From Theobroma cacao (Eukaryota; Streptophyta; Magnoliopsida; Malvales; Malvaceae): DNA of 64,000 nt. The notes below the pieces were generated by a model. That model did not search any database, was not told the DNA's origin, and saw only the letters and a program-made list of their open reading frames with translations. Position numbers and translations under genes: made by a program. Below, one piece after another: positions 1 through 13,400 of this stretch (positions within the stretch are counted from its first letter, which is position 1; each line of letters begins with the position of its first letter). The stretch spans positions 30,706,628 through 30,770,627 of the forward strand of contig NC_030853.1 in the NCBI RefSeq assembly GCF_000208745.1. Reading direction: 5' to 3'.

Positions 1-928
1 CCCTTTGTGACTCCACTCTTCTAAGAGTGCAATCTCCAAACCCAGTTGAGATTCTTTCAAAGAAATCACCAGAGAAACTCCTGCTTCCACAACCAACAGA
101 TCTGGATCTTGAAACCTTGCGCTCAAATGATGACGCAGAGGGAGTAGCTTGACTATTAGGACTATCATCATCCTCCACGACCACAATGCCTCCTCTCTTG
201 GACAATGATGATCCCAAGCATTTCTCCTTTGGCTTCACAACAGAACTAGTGGCTGCAGCTCCTGCTGGTCTTGTTGTTGTTGCTGTTGTTGCAGCTACTG
301 CCGGTGCTGCTAAAGAAGCAATTTTTTCTAGTTTTTTGGTACTATGGGACTTGGAAGAAAGATTAAGAAATGACCAGAAGCCACCTCTCTTCCTGGGACT
401 AGAGTCCTCACGATCATCAACAGAAGCATCCAAGAAACGGCCTCTCCTAGGAGTTGTAGTGGACTTGCTTCTCTTAAAAACGATATCAGGAGCTGCATGA
501 TGATCTGATGATGCCACCATGATCTTCTTCTTCTTCTTTGCCAAAAGGAAGGGGATCCTGGCCCGCCTTGTATAATATTCTTGATAATGACTATTATTGC
601 CATTATCATTCCTACTTTTTGTTGATGTTGGACGGACAGACAGAGAAAGAGAAAGAGAAGTAGAAGAAGTACCAACAACACCATTGCCACAACTAGCACC
701 AACGGCACCAGTATCAGATCTAAAAGAAGGAGAAGAAGAAGATGATGATGACCCACGAATAGGCAAAGGAAAAGAAGAAGAAACCAACTTCCCTAGCTTT
801 TCTTGAAGGCAAAATGCACAGATCCCACCAGGGTTGTTTCTATAAGGATGATCGCTGCACTGCATGCCATCTCCCATATCTTCTTCACCAACACCAACCC
901 TTCCTCCTCCTTTGATTCCTTCCATCAT
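1..928 (-). CDS. Serine-rich plant protein with N-terminal Cys/His motif, 3' end outside window
   Basis: An open frame runs from the ATG at 928 to the left edge without a stop, giving 309 codons; the C-terminus lies outside the window. Residues 24-40 hold C24-x2-H27-x9-C37-x2-C40 followed by LQEKLGKLVSSSFPLP, which could bind one zinc ion. The rest is rich in Ser with runs of Ala and Thr. It has a basic KKKKK patch near residue 132, Ser/Arg-rich stretches, a GGFWSFLNLSSKS segment, and SGDFFERISTGFGDCTLRR near the edge. No membrane span or signal peptide is visible. The family is plant-specific and uncharacterised as far as I know. I recall serine-rich loci labelled vitellogenin-like near the Arabidopsis counterparts of the neighbouring genes, which should be checked. 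A second ATG follows directly, so the start may be one codon later. Function is not assigned. Confidence 0.75.
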   Translation of the reverse strand, partial: MMEGIKGGGRVGVGEEDMGDGMQCSDHPYRNNPGGICAFCLQEKLGKLVSSSFPLPIRGSSSSSSSPSFRSDTGAVGASCGNGVVGTSSTSLSLSLSVRPTSTKSRNDNGNNSHYQEYYTRRARIPFLLAKKKKKIMVASSDHHAAPDIVFKRSKSTTTPRRGRFLDASVDDREDSSPRKRGGFWSFLNLSSKSHSTKKLEKIASLAAPAVAATTATTTRPAGAAATSSVVKPKEKCLGSSLSKRGGIVVVEDDDSPNSQATPSASSFERKVSRSRSVGCGSRSFSGDFFERISTGFGDCTLRRVESQR

Positions 929-1223
929 GTTATCTTCCAAGGCAATATCTCTTGAGATTCTCCAAGCTACAAATCTTTTACTTGTTATTGCTCTCTTTTC
1001 ATGTCAAAGATGTGGCTTTCTTTTCCAAGTCACTTTTTTCCTGCCAAGAAGAGATGAGAGAGAGAGAGAGAGAAGGGAAGAGATTGGAAGGGAAGATGCA
1101 AACAAAAGAAGAGGAGCAGGGGGTCAGAGAGCGTAATTGAGTGGGAAAAAAAATGGCATTGAAGTAAGGAGGGGAGGAGGAGGGGGGGGGGGGGGGGGTA
1201 GGGGGGAAGGGACGTGGAAAGGG

Positions 1224-1313
1224 NNNNNNNNNNNNNNNNNNNNNNNNNNNNNNNNNNNNNNNNNNNNNNNNNNNNNNNNNNNNNNNNNNNNNNNNNNNNN
1301 NNNNNNNNNNNNN
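1224..1313. other. Assembly gap (90 N)
   Basis: There are 90 consecutive N. Both sides carry a long G tract (1182-1198 and 1319-1341) followed by similar text: G-run, TAGGGG, AAGG, then AAAGGG. The gap probably marks a homopolymer or G-quadruplex region that failed in sequencing or assembly. Confidence 0.98.
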
Positions 1314-4300
1314 AGAAAGGGGGGGGGGGGGGGGGGGGGGGTAGGGGAAGGACTGAAAGGGAGAGAGTCCCCAGGAGCACGTGCAAGACTGACTTACCAA
1401 TACATTAAATAAAGTGTATAACAAAGACAAGCTAAACCCTACTTTTTGCCTCAAAGCACCAGCACAAGAATCTACAAAACTCTCTCTCTCTCTCCCTCTC
1501 ACGTACTCTGAACTTGCTCTGGAGTTTTTAAAGTTGTTTGCTTGCCCTCTTTTTTATGTTTGTAGAATTTTTAGAAGGAGAAAAATGCTTCTGCTCTCTC
1601 TTGGATGGATAGTAGATTCCCTCTTTCTGCCATTACATTATTACTATTTGGCTGCCCTTCCTCCCAAAGCTACGTGTCAAGTTCCCTCCATCAACAGTCA
1701 CTCGCCGGTATCAGTAATGTGGTCAGTAGCGTCTACAATATTTTTGTGTTCCCACAAGTATAAAGTTCATGGACTGTAAAAAAGGTACTTACCCCTTCAC
1801 CACGGATGAGGATGACACTTTGACAATGGATATCATGAAACTTAAAATTATGGAAAGAGTATTGAGTCTTGTTTCAATGATTAGGCCAGTAGTTTCATCC
1901 CTGGCATTGATAGATTTCGGATTTCCATGGCTCGAGTTTATCCAATTCAAGTGATAAAATGATAAGTCTGTGTAGTTTAGTGGTCCACAGGGAAAAGAAA
2001 ACTGTGTCTTAGCTTAAGCCTGGTTCCAGGGAAAAAACTGTGACTATTTTGCTTAACTAGAAGGCTCTGGTAGATTGCGGCAGCAAAGCCAAGCAAGCAA
2101 GGCCCACGGTGACCCCCTGGAGAAACTGTATATGACCAAACGTCTTCTTCCTTTTCATTACTTGAACAGAATCTCCCTGGTGGGACTCCATTATCTGTAT
2201 TGCTATGCAGCATTTATTATGAGAATTGAAAACAACCTTCTGCCAAGTGTATGACTCGATTTACTCCATTAATACAAACGTGTATGTGACCTATCTGATT
2301 AAGAGTTCTCGAGCCTTCATTCAGTTGCTCACACGCCACTATGAAAAGCCTCAGAAAGTCAGAGTTGGTGAGAAAATAATCAGAGCAATCAAAGACATTT
2401 TGGTCCATTGCTGGATTCATGCACAATCTTCAAACATTGGTGGGGATCCCATGTTTGTTTTTTTGCTCATCCTCCAATCTTTGACAGCATAACCTTCAAC
2501 ACCCAATTTTTCTTTTTTGCATTAATTAAGAGTTAAAGATGAAATACTGCAGCAAAAGGATAAGTGATTGCACAAAGCACCTGTATATAGAGACTGCAAT
2601 TAATAATGGAAATGTACCCATAGTTCTAGTTTTCATTGTCTCACATTTAATGCAACAAAAACTTAAACAAAGTTATGAATGGGAATAAACACAAATGTCA
2701 AAGATTAAAAAAAGGGGGTGATGACTGTGTCACGTGTAGAATTGTACATAATGTTTTTGAGTAGTTCATCCAAACTTGCTAAAGTTTTTATTCCATCTAA
2801 ACTTTATTGTGTAACATGTCTATTTTATTTAAATTAATTCAAAAATAAATTCAACATAAAATCTTATGGTAAACCCTAAACAAGTTATTCAATGTTCCAA
2901 CTCGAATCAAGACCCGATCCGAATTACACCATTAATACTTCCAATTACACAAGCACTTCAATAATTATTATCCAAAAACTTTTTCTTATATTGGGTCGAG
3001 AAGGGACTCGTTTTGGTATATAAAATAATTCGAGTTATGTAAACAAAAGGATACGTACTTATTATTGAACCAAATGCTGACAAGATGTATCCAAAAGGAA
3101 CCGTTAACAATAGTACATAATTCTGAGGAAGAATGAGGGATGAACAGTACAATATAATTTGATCTTAACGGGGAAGATCATAGTTTGGTTAAGCTTGATC
3201 GACCTTTATATATCCACCGTTGGATGAAGATGCACATGGAGATCCTCACTGTTTTTGTCTCATGTGAGCACCCCGCGGATGGGGTGAACTGAATAGCTAA
3301 GTTTTAAAGAGTATACGTAGTTTAGTTGGATTTTTGCATTTATTAATGGAAGCAAATGGTGGGTACGAGTCTCTATTTCCGTTACCACATGATTGAATCC
3401 CAAATAGTGAATCGTCTCCATCCCTGGATTTTACTCCATCGTCTCTTCCTGATCACAGCTTCCCCCTTTTCTGCCATTCGATCATGATTACCGAATCCTA
3501 ACCCTTCACCTCCTTTTGTGTCTTTTCTTCTTTGGATTGATGTATCGACTTCCCCTCTTGCTTGCTTTGATCATATATCCAACGGCTCACACATGCCTTT
3601 TTCCTTGCCATGTGACTGATTTATTTCCCTTAGCAGGTGCATTGATGCTCATGTCGTGCTCTCAAAGGATCGATTGTATGATATTGTTGATGCCTAGAGA
3701 TAGTGTCTTCATTGTGAGGTCGATTTCAAATTACCATTTCTCTCAATTATGAGTTTTAACTCTTTTTGCCCAAAGTCGGTTTCTATGTTTCTAATCTAAG
3801 CACATTTTTCTAATGGTTTAAGACGTTTAGATGTGGACCGTCATCTACCAAGGATTCGGTCAATAAAAACTCATAAATCCAAATGATTATAACATATGGT
3901 TCATATTTTATTTTGAGCTTAATAAATCTTTTAATTAATCGTTATTAATTAATCAAAATATAATTTATTATTTTTTATATCACGTTATACTAACCTAATA
4001 TGTTGGTATGTTATAATGAATGATCACATGATATGCTGATATAATATGATGACATTATCATGTGATATTTTCATCTTTCATGTGACCATATAAGGATCAA
4101 ATGACAAGTGATATTTTAACTAATGAAAATTAATCTATCATTAATCATAAAAACATATTTGACTCAAAATAAAAATATATAAATTTTATTAAACATAATG
4201 ATAAAATAAAAACTTATTCAAATTTTTTTAAATAATTTAAGAATTTTTTTCCGAATATTATACCACAATACCCACCATTGCTTCCATTAATAAATACAAT

Positions 4301-4763
4301 AAACTCCAAAGCATAACAAAGAGCAAAAGATGAAGTTATAAGTAGCTTGGGTTTCTCTACAATTCTCCAATCCGACCATGGAAAAAATGAATAAATGTGG
4401 ACAAACCCATAACTTTATGAAGAATTAAAATATATAATACATACCAACTGCAAAGACTTCATGATCAATCCATCATGGGAATGAAGCATGAAACTGAGAC
4501 AACAAATCATTACATAAAATAAGGAAGAAAAAGATTCAAAGAAAGAGAGAGGGTGATTGAGGTTTGGACTAAGTGTGAAATGTCCAACCAAAAGTGTTTG
4601 AATCTTTAGATTATTATACAATTTAATGGATCTGCTTTGGTTTTTAGAACATTATCTTTGTGCTTTTGTGCCAGTTTTTGCTTAGGGTTTAAGCCGGTGC
4701 CCTTGTACTCTAATATTTAGCAGATAAGGACAAGAAAAATCTTAGGGTTCATTAGTCCTACAG

Positions 4764-4833
4764 TTATATATATTTATATATATATAAATATATATATACT
4801 ATATATTATATATAAATATATATATTTAATATA
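4764..4833. repeat. AT dinucleotide microsatellite block
   Basis: About 70 bases are almost pure TA/AT with a few interrupting bases and are partly self-complementary. It lies in intergenic DNA with no gene nearby. Confidence 0.85.
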
Positions 4834-6075
4834 GAGAGGGAGTGAAAGAGGGAGACCATTCATTCTTTTAAGGCACATCACATACTTTTGGGGCACAAAT
4901 GCACGACCATGTTAATAAATGCTTACTTCATTTTATTATATCATATAATGAAACAAAATGTTTTATTTGCATGGACAGGTGAGCAACAACAGCAAAGAAC
5001 CCTAAGAAAGGATTTTTTTTTTTTGGGTTCAAGGATATATATAATAAAAGAAGAGAAAATTTGAGTAAGAGGAAATGCTGATTTGTTTAAAGAAACAAAA
5101 TCGGAGCTTTATTTCGAGTTTATCTTTCGAATGTATTCTCGGATAAATTAATTTTATTGCAGATGAATTCGACAAAATTAACAAAATTTTTGGGTTTTTT
5201 AGTCTTTATCGTGTTTGATTATTCGATTTTATCTCTTTGTCTTTTTAATTTCGAATTAAAATCAACTAATTGCATAAAAAAATTTTAGGTGTGCATGTTA
5301 TGATCATTTTGTAGTTAAATAAACAAATTTTGAAGAGTTAAGACCTTGAACCTTAATCTTTGAGCAGCTTAATCTACGTAGATTAATAAGGCAAGAGTTG
5401 GACCGGCAACCCAAAGAAAGAAAGTAAGAGTTGGGCCAAGTGTGGATCTTCACATCAAGAGATTGAAATGATTGGAAAGAGCTCTAAGCCTAACATGTTA
5501 TGGGAAAAGCCCAATCTTAGGTCAAATTGGGTTGGGTTGGGTTGGAAGATTTCATTTGTCAGACCAACTTTACATCAATAGATTAGGATATGGTATATGC
5601 TAAAAATTTTAAAAAAATAATAAAAAATAAAGAATCTAAACTCCTATATAAGTAAAATAGGGAATTTACTTAATTACGTACCATAATTAAAATTTCTCTC
5701 TATTTAAACAGAGATGCAATCCGGTACATGTATCGGTTTAAACAAATTAATAAGCAAATAAACCGAATTAAAAAAAAAAAATTAGGACTTCAAAAAATCT
5801 GTGTCATATAGGTAAATCCATTCTATGATAATAGTACTTCTTTTACCTAAAGCATAGACAAGCCATTTAATATTTATGATTGATACTATTGCTTTGAATG
5901 AAGATTTTTCTTCTTCTTCTTTTTTTTACATTTTTGTTGTTGTTGTCTCCTTTTTGAGCCTGAAATAGTCTCACAATAGGGCAATGGTGGTGGTACCATT
6001 CCTCCAGCCATTTTGTTGTAGTGGGAAACCAACCCAAATCCCATTCTGTTTGCATGCATGGATATGAGTATATGG

Positions 6076-8598
6076 CTAGTGCAATGGCGATATGAGGGGC
6101 TCCGTTGGCCATCCTTGTTCCATTAATCCTTCTGAAATGTTGTTTGATGATGGCTTTCCATTTCTGTAAATGGCATAGAGCAAAAGCTGTGCTGTTCCTA
6201 GTAGGAAACCTATCCCATTTGGTATCTATACCAAAGACAAAATAAACATATAATCTTATATATGTATATATAAGACCCTATACTATTATTATATTATGAA
6301 TTGATGATGATGATGAAGATGGAAGGGAAGAGAAGTTACCCCAAGGAAATAGTCTTGCACGAGCAAAGCATAGAAAGCCCAGATTCCTCCATTCAAGAAA
6401 AGGAAAAAGGAGAGGAAGAATGGCATGTACTCCACACTCTTGGTAGTCACCACTGTTTTCTGAAACCAATATAGTAGTAATTAAAAGATCATTAAAATCC
6501 ACCTCTCTATATATAATTTGTCGATGTTGGACTTAATGGTTTTTTGCAATTTCATCTGTTAAATCATTTGTATCCCACAAAATAAGTTGGATTTGCCACA
6601 TTTCTAATCGAGATTTTAAGTTTTTTAATGTGTAAGATATAATTTTTTAAATTTCCATGGAGGGATGTGAGGGTTTGAAACTCAACTTACTGCATTTGAA
6701 GAGTTACTTTCAATTAATAAATAATGAGAATTTATCTATTTTGAAGCGACAAAATGTTAATAAGATAAGAAACTTAATAAAAAAGAAATTAATAAACTAT
6801 AACTCTAGTTATCTAAATATTTAATAAAAGAATGTACACTGGCTTATATATCCACTAAAAAGAAAAATGGAAAATTAGAAAAAGGCAAGACAAGAAAAAG
6901 AAAGCTAGCTAAACTAAGATGAGGCCAAGGAAAGGGCCCTTATGCATGCAGCTGCCAAAGGACCCTAACCCTAAGATATGAGGAGCAGATGCAAGCGTTA
7001 GTCACAAGCATTATAGATTTATTTCATTTGTACTATTTTTCCTTTTCCATGTAAAGGACAGCATAACTGCAAAATGCAAACCCCAATTGGCAATGGAAAT
7101 TACCTCAATTGCTCAAAATATCTTTGACGAACTGAAGGAAGTGGAAAAGGAGTTAATTTCAATCATGGGTCCCAATATGGAACCAGTACTGTATGATTGT
7201 TTTGATGTTACTTTTTTATTTGTATGATTAATTTTTCATCGAATTATTATATCGTTTATGATATTTAATATATTTATTTAATTTAAAACATGAGATAGTG
7301 GTTAGGTAACCAAACTCCTCAAGAAATGTTTACTACTATATATAATTAGTATATTATATACAGCTGGGGTGAGCTGTTTGCCATAAACAACCATAATGTA
7401 CACTTTTGGTGCACTAGGAAATACTTGTTATGGTGGAAATTTCATCAAAACTAGGAGACAGAAGATAAAAAGGAAAAAGGATGATAGAAGACAACACCGA
7501 ATTCAGAAGAAAAATTTGCTTAATATGATATTTTTTAAGTTATATTTAACTCAAAAATTCATTTGTATTGAAAATTATTGAGTTATCTCTCTAACATATT
7601 CTTAAGAAGGCGTAGTAGAGATCGAAATTTATCATATTAGAGATGTTCATGCTATATATATCTTATAATGTCTAATTCAGGAGATTAATTTTTTGTGTTT
7701 GCTTGCAGATTTTCAATCTTCTCATTAAAAAGAAATCTGGGAATGGGGCAAAGCATAGAGAAGATCAAAGGGCTGTTACCATGGCAGCCAAAGGGGAGCC
7801 ATACATGATGATGTTGAGGCCTGCGCACATGAAGCCTATTGCATCGATACGAGTTTCTCCTGTCAATGCTAACTGAGTGACTACAATGGCTGCTGCTAGA
7901 AAACCCACATCCAATATCCCTACGAGAATGCCTGTCTTGACCTGGAAAGATGTGAAGATTAAGTTAAGAGTTTACTAGGGTAAGTGACAGTGAGATTTCT
8001 CCTATTTTAGAAAAATGAAAGAAAATCTTAAGTTTACCCTCATCTTTTTTGGTGCATATATGAGGAACAAAACAACGTAGACAGCTTCAACCAGGATGCC
8101 AAAGCCATTAACAGTGGCGACAAGGAGTCCTCCAGGCTTGGTGATTCCATAGTAAGTCCACAAGGATGAATTCAACAGTGTGCAAATGTACGGAAGGCTC
8201 TCAAAATCCTCTGTCGACTGACGCTTTATTATTCTCCAAAATGTCCCACTGCAGAAACAAAACCAAACCCATAGCTAGGTTTTAGATCATGGAAATCAGC
8301 CATTTTCATCTTATTATTTTGAAGTTTCAAGCTGAGAAGGGTATATATGGCTAACAAAGGCTTACATTGGAGAAAGAAAAACCAGAACTGAGATGACGTT
8401 GCCTGCATGAAGAAATCAAACATGAGATTTTCATTTCATGTATCTTTGCAGAAAGATCTATTCATGATCAGAAGCTTAAACAGTCAAACTCATACTGCAG
8501 AATGAGATATTTATGGTACAGGTAAAGAACTAAAAGAAGGAAAGTACTGATGTTTGTGCCTTACCGACAACACCCACTATGAAACTTGACCCAACCAT
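6076..8598 (-). CDS. SWEET17: SWEET16/17-type bidirectional sugar transporter
   Basis: Six exons: complement of 6076-6225, 6340-6459, 7780-7941, 8038-8248, 8366-8402 and 8565-8598. They sum to 714 nt, 237 aa. The product has the seven-helix MtN3/saliva double fold: one triple-helix bundle at about residues 6-93, a linker helix, and a second bundle at about 130-215. Diagnostic stretches are GNVISVLVFLSP (residues 12-23), SLPYICTLLNSSLWTYYG, ATVNGFG, GLNIIMYGSPLAAM, SVEYMPFFLSFFLFLNGG and IPNGIGFLLGTAQLLLYAIY. The GSPLAAM and VEYMPF pattern is typical of clade IV SWEETs. Family members SWEET16 and SWEET17 are tonoplast facilitators that move fructose and other sugars down their gradient. The exon plan (tiny first and second exons) matches the Arabidopsis genes. 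The C-terminal tail is short. SWEET17 rather than SWEET16 is suggested by synteny only. No defects are seen. Confidence 0.93.
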
Positions 8599-10476
8599 AT
8601 CTACTGAAAATGATTGGGAAAAAAATGGCAAAAAGAAGATTGTATGTTTGGGAATTAAAGGGAAGATTGGGGAAGTTAGCTTAAGAAAGGAAAGGAGGGG
8701 GAATTAGTCTAGCTTTGCACCATTTTTTAAGCGCCTTACATGGTAGATATAGAAAGCCTGCCAACTCGATGCAATTATTTTGTAGTACAGAAGATGATAC
8801 TCGTTGGAGAGTACTTTATGTAGTTTAATTTTGCCATATGGCTATGTCCCTATGATTTTTATTTTCCCTGTTAAAAAGTTGTGGTTGATATAAGGTTGTC
8901 AAACAGTTTATGACTCGAGAATCACACAATATCACAAGAATATTAATACTCCTTCGTCTCTTTTTTGAAAGGTGGAAAGGAAGAACACCGTAAAAAGAGC
9001 AAGAAAGACTGATAACATGATTATAAAACTAGAAAAATGGTAAAACGTGATCTAATCCACGGGAGAAATTCGATTGTGGAAGTATATAATAATAGAATGA
9101 GGGCCCTGGAAGGCTGATATTTCTCATTCTGTATCACTCGTTGTATAGTTTATGTTGAAACGAGGATCACATGCTCACCGACTTGCACTGAGGCTACCAT
9201 TCTCTTCCGTTTCCTGATTACAAAAATCTAACTGTGGTGGATTAATTAATTAACAAATAATTATGATGTTAATCAAGAGGGGCCCTACAGCTTTGAAAAT
9301 AAAAAATTTATGACACCCCCCCTAAAGAAATTGCAGGAATTTTGGAGCTCTTTCCTTTGTTTTGTGGTGGCATGGGGAAATTCTCTTTAACTAAAAGCTG
9401 ATTGGAATCTGAGTTCAAACTTTGTTGGAGCTTTTACTCGATGTATTTTGGCCTTTTGGGTGCAGCCAAAATCTTTGTTCATCTCTTTTTAGTGATTTTT
9501 TCTAGCATTTGGTGAACTTATGAACATAAATTTATTTCAAGCTCAACCTTACCAATACATGGGTTCATGGGTGGCTTTTTTTCAGGGTTTTCTCCAAGTT
9601 TTTGTTTTTGTCTTTCCATTCTTTGTCCTGTCATCTTTGAAGTATCTGTGAACAAATGTGTGTGTATTCTTACTTCAAGAAAATAAATAGTATTCAAGGA
9701 TTTAATTTAGGTTTCTGAGGTCTTCGGTATTGTTCCTGCTAGAGACAAACAACTTCATGTGGAGCGGACAGCAAGGACAATAGCATGGCTCTCTAACCTC
9801 ATAATTGGCTGATATGGCATCCCATCCCGTCTATGTCATTTGCCAAAAGCAGAGGCCCTGCAGTAACGACCCATGAAAACAATATATTAACAAGACTTAA
9901 CAGCTGGCAGATTACAGTTACACCATTAACCGGGCAACCACATGGGGCCACTTTGCAATAATTTCTTTGTTTTGAGCAGCATCTGTCTCTCAATTCTCTT
10001 TTCAAGGGAGGCTAGAGTTGTGATCATATCATTATTCAACCAAGCATACGTACATGGTTAAAAGGATAATCCAGGGTTTTCAGGCAAAATTAGCAAAAAC
10101 AATCGTGAAGAAGATCGAATAAATGTGGAAGTGGCAAGCAGAAACGAATAACATCAGAGATTTCCAAGACAGTTGGTTCTTGAGGAGAAAACAGAAGACT
10201 ACTAAAGATAATAGAAAAATTGATAACAGCTGTTGGGTGTTGACAATATAAGATGAATAGTACACATTAGCCTTTTAAGATTGCATTCAGGAATTCATCT
10301 GAGATGTTTCTTGTTATCCATGTTTCATTCTTTAACTTATCTTGCCGCCTCAAATTTTGCATTTCATAACATTATTGAGCTCAATCTTGAGCTATCCATC
10401 CAACCTTGGAAAAGGAAATTCGGAAAGAAAACATAGGAGATCTTCAGTAGTGGGCAGTGCAGCAATCAAAGCAGTC
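8599..10476. other. Intergenic region between SWEET 5' end and MFP2 3' end
   Basis: This 1.9 kb AT-rich stretch holds the SWEET promoter on its left and the MFP2 3' untranslated region on its right; both genes are on the minus strand. Short ORFs at 9799-10005 and 10080-10265 show no similarity I recognise. No RNA gene is seen. Confidence 0.55.
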
Positions 10477-13400
10477 TTACAATCGAGATTTTGCCTGCTC
10501 CACTGGTGCACTCTGCAATGGAACAGTTCAATCATCAGGAGTGAAGAAATTACAGTGTGCAATATCAGCTACATAATGACCCCAGATATATGACGGACAG
10601 CAACCTAATATAGTATGGTTTACTGATAGACCATGCCTATTCTGTGGTGCAAAAGGCAGGTAATTTCAGCCAACTACTTCCATGCCACACAACAAGCACA
10701 GGATTTAACTGTTTGAATTGGTTTTTGCGAAATAGCAATCAGTAAAATCTTGCTTAACAAAGACTGTTTGAATAGATTTTTCAGTTAAGGGCAAGTGTTG
10801 TAAAAGGAAACAAATACATCATCCCAATCCTTTAAAATACTTAACTATGTTGCAACAAGTGACTGACACTTGCACTGATAACAGTTGACAAATTTCCCTA
10901 CTCAATGAGAGGAAAAGGAACGCCATAATAAAATATAGGCATGAATGGTAGGTCATAAACAATCCTCATAATGCACGTAATAACTCATGAATTCACCACT
11001 CAAATAATATAGCAAACAATGTACAGTTTCAGGTTTTCTTACCAATGGAGCACCCTTGGCAGCTCGTTCAGCCAAGAAGGCACAAGGCTTGAAAAAGTCT
11101 CCATACATCTTTGACCAGTCCTCCAGTCTTGAATAGATGTACTTAGATCCAAGAGAATCAGCCCAAAACATAATTCCTCCCCTGAGAAAAGTCAAAAGTA
11201 ATTTATTATATTAAGAAATCAATGAAATTCCAGATGGATTAATTAAAACATAGACTAGGTTACAAACCTGTAAGGTGGAAATCCCATGCCCATAACAGCA
11301 GCAATGTCAAGGTCTGCAGCTTTCACTGCAATACCTTCTGCAAAAACTCGGCAGGCCTCATTCACCACTGGAAAGAATATCATCTCCACAATGTCCTTCT
11401 CTGACAATTTCACAAACTGCATACAAGTGTAGTCCCACAAATATGAGGTAAACAAAGAGTGAGACATATGAAAAGGGAGAGAGAGAGAATTAGATTTTCT
11501 GTTCTTTATAATGTTAATATTAACATATTAAGTGGCTTGCACTTCAGAATATTTGATGCGACCATAGCACCAAACACAGAGAAGACAGACCTTAGGGTCA
11601 ATGGCTACACCCGAGATGCTCCTCGCCTTCTCAATGTACTTCTTTAGTTCAGGATCAGGACTAGCTTTGCGTTTATTATCATACAAATAAAACCCTTTCT
11701 GAGTAGTTTCACCTGAAACAAAGTGGAACAGGATGAACAAAATATGCTTGAATATGTAATTTTTTTGTCAGCCAAGGTCCAATAACGAAAATCATACCTG
11801 CTCTCTTATCCTCTTGCATAATTGGGATAAGCAATGATTTATAGGTTCTCTCAGGAAAGTTCTCTACAAACTGCATGCCAGTTGCAATTGCGACACCAAA
11901 ACCAACCAGGTCAGCCAATCTGCATAAATAAGAAAATTACTGAAGTCCGGTTCACTGACAGATCAAAGTTCGACGCAGTACTAAAATGTCATAAATTTCA
12001 CATGAATCCAGTACCTGAATGGACCCATTGGCATTCCAAACTTGGTAATTACTCGGTCAATCTGATAAACATCTGTTCCCCGTTCAATAAGGAAAAGGCC
12101 TGCTTGTGTATATGGGAAGAACATCCTATTGACAGCAAAACCCGTGCAATTTCCTACAACAACTGGAGTTTTCCTTATTTTCTTCCCAACATCGAGCAAG
12201 TCAACAATTATTTGGGGAGATGTCCGCTTGGTACGAACAATTTCCAATAGTGGCATGATGTGAGCCGGACTGCATGACATAGAAAGGTTGATATATGAAC
12301 CATCTGAGTGAGGAAACAGCAGAAGGAAGCAGAAAAACAGGGACAACATACTGGGATAATACCTAAAGAAATGAGCCCCAACAATCCGATCCTGGGATTT
12401 GGTCCTCTCGGCAATCAAGTTCAAATCAATTGTGGAAGTATTACTAGCAAGTATGCAATGTGGCGGGCAGTATTTCTCAAGATCAGCAAAAATTTGTTGC
12501 TTCAGAGAAACATTCTCAATTACCGCCTGGCACAAGGTTTATAAACAAATTATGAATATTAAATCTCCAGATAACAAATTGTAGGAAAGGCAAAATGAAT
12601 AACACATATCATTAACTACCTCAATGACCATGTCCACATCTCTAAAGCTTTCATAGTCAAGAACACCCCTAAGCAGCGAGATAGTTTTTTCAAACTTTTC
12701 TTGAGTCATTTTCCCTTTCTTAACTCGGCTTTGTAGATTGGCTGAACAGAAAAGAATAGGATCTCACAAACAAGCAACTTCCAAAAATGTAAACTACATC
12801 AAAATTGGACATCAAAAAAGAAAATAAATAACCCAGGTCTGGTCTCACCTTTGACTCTACCAATCCCAGCCTCCAAGAATTTCTCATTCACTTCTTTCAG
12901 GATTACTGTATAATTGCTAAGAATCAATGCAGTTGCTATTCCAGAGCCCATTAAACCTCCACCTAGTACAGCAACTTTCTTCACTCGTCTTGGCACTAGG
13001 CCCCTATCAGTGATCCCAGGAACCTGTCAATTGCTAGGACATAAGCGTTTGTAAAAAGTTAAGCAGACAAAGTAGCAAAGGTTAGTGGTAGCATCCAGGC
13101 TACCTTTTACAAAGGGCTGGATCACTTGATGCTTTGAAGAGTGTAATGTAAAATAGCTCAAGAGTCATTATATTAAACATCAAATCATTTCTATCAATTA
13201 TCAATTGAGAGCCACAAGTTTGAGCTTCAAATTACATGCCAGATAAACTAGATCCAAAAATAAATCAATCAACCAAAGCACTATGAACATCATTGATGAG
13301 AGAGATGGTGGATTTTAATCAAAAGTTTGTTCTTTAATCAGACTAACCAAAATGAAAAGCAAAAAAGATTAACTATATTAGCTACCAAATGAAGAGCTGA

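Larger units (their letters stand above)
929..6075. other. Intergenic region with assembly gap and AT-rich repeats
   Basis: No convincing gene is seen in these 5.1 kb. The first 500 bases are the 5' flank of the leftmost gene, with a (GA)n run at 1056-1073, poly-G tracts and the gap. Short ORFs between 1414 and 4621 have no recognisable similarity and no splice-linked partners. A GC-rich short hairpin, CACCCC paired with GGGGTG, sits near 3269-3286 close to a CCGTTGGAT motif. A long AT dinucleotide block lies at 4764-4833. Three GGGTT repeats occur near 5525-5545. The last few hundred bases are probably the 3' flank of the SWEET gene. Confidence 0.6.

Noticed and set aside
328..806. ORFs of 142 and 69 codons near the left edge
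   Set aside because: Both overlap the longer open minus-strand frame from 928 and are low-complexity Leu or Glu runs produced by frame shifts of Ser codons.
1977..2492. Overlapping ORFs on both strands in the left intergenic region
   Set aside because: No conserved motif, no splice-linked exons, and ORFs compete on opposite strands over the same bases.
6963..6974. CCCTAACCCTAA, resembling a telomere repeat
   Set aside because: Only two units are present, inside a SWEET intron. This is common telo-box-like sequence and no evidence of a telomeric insertion.
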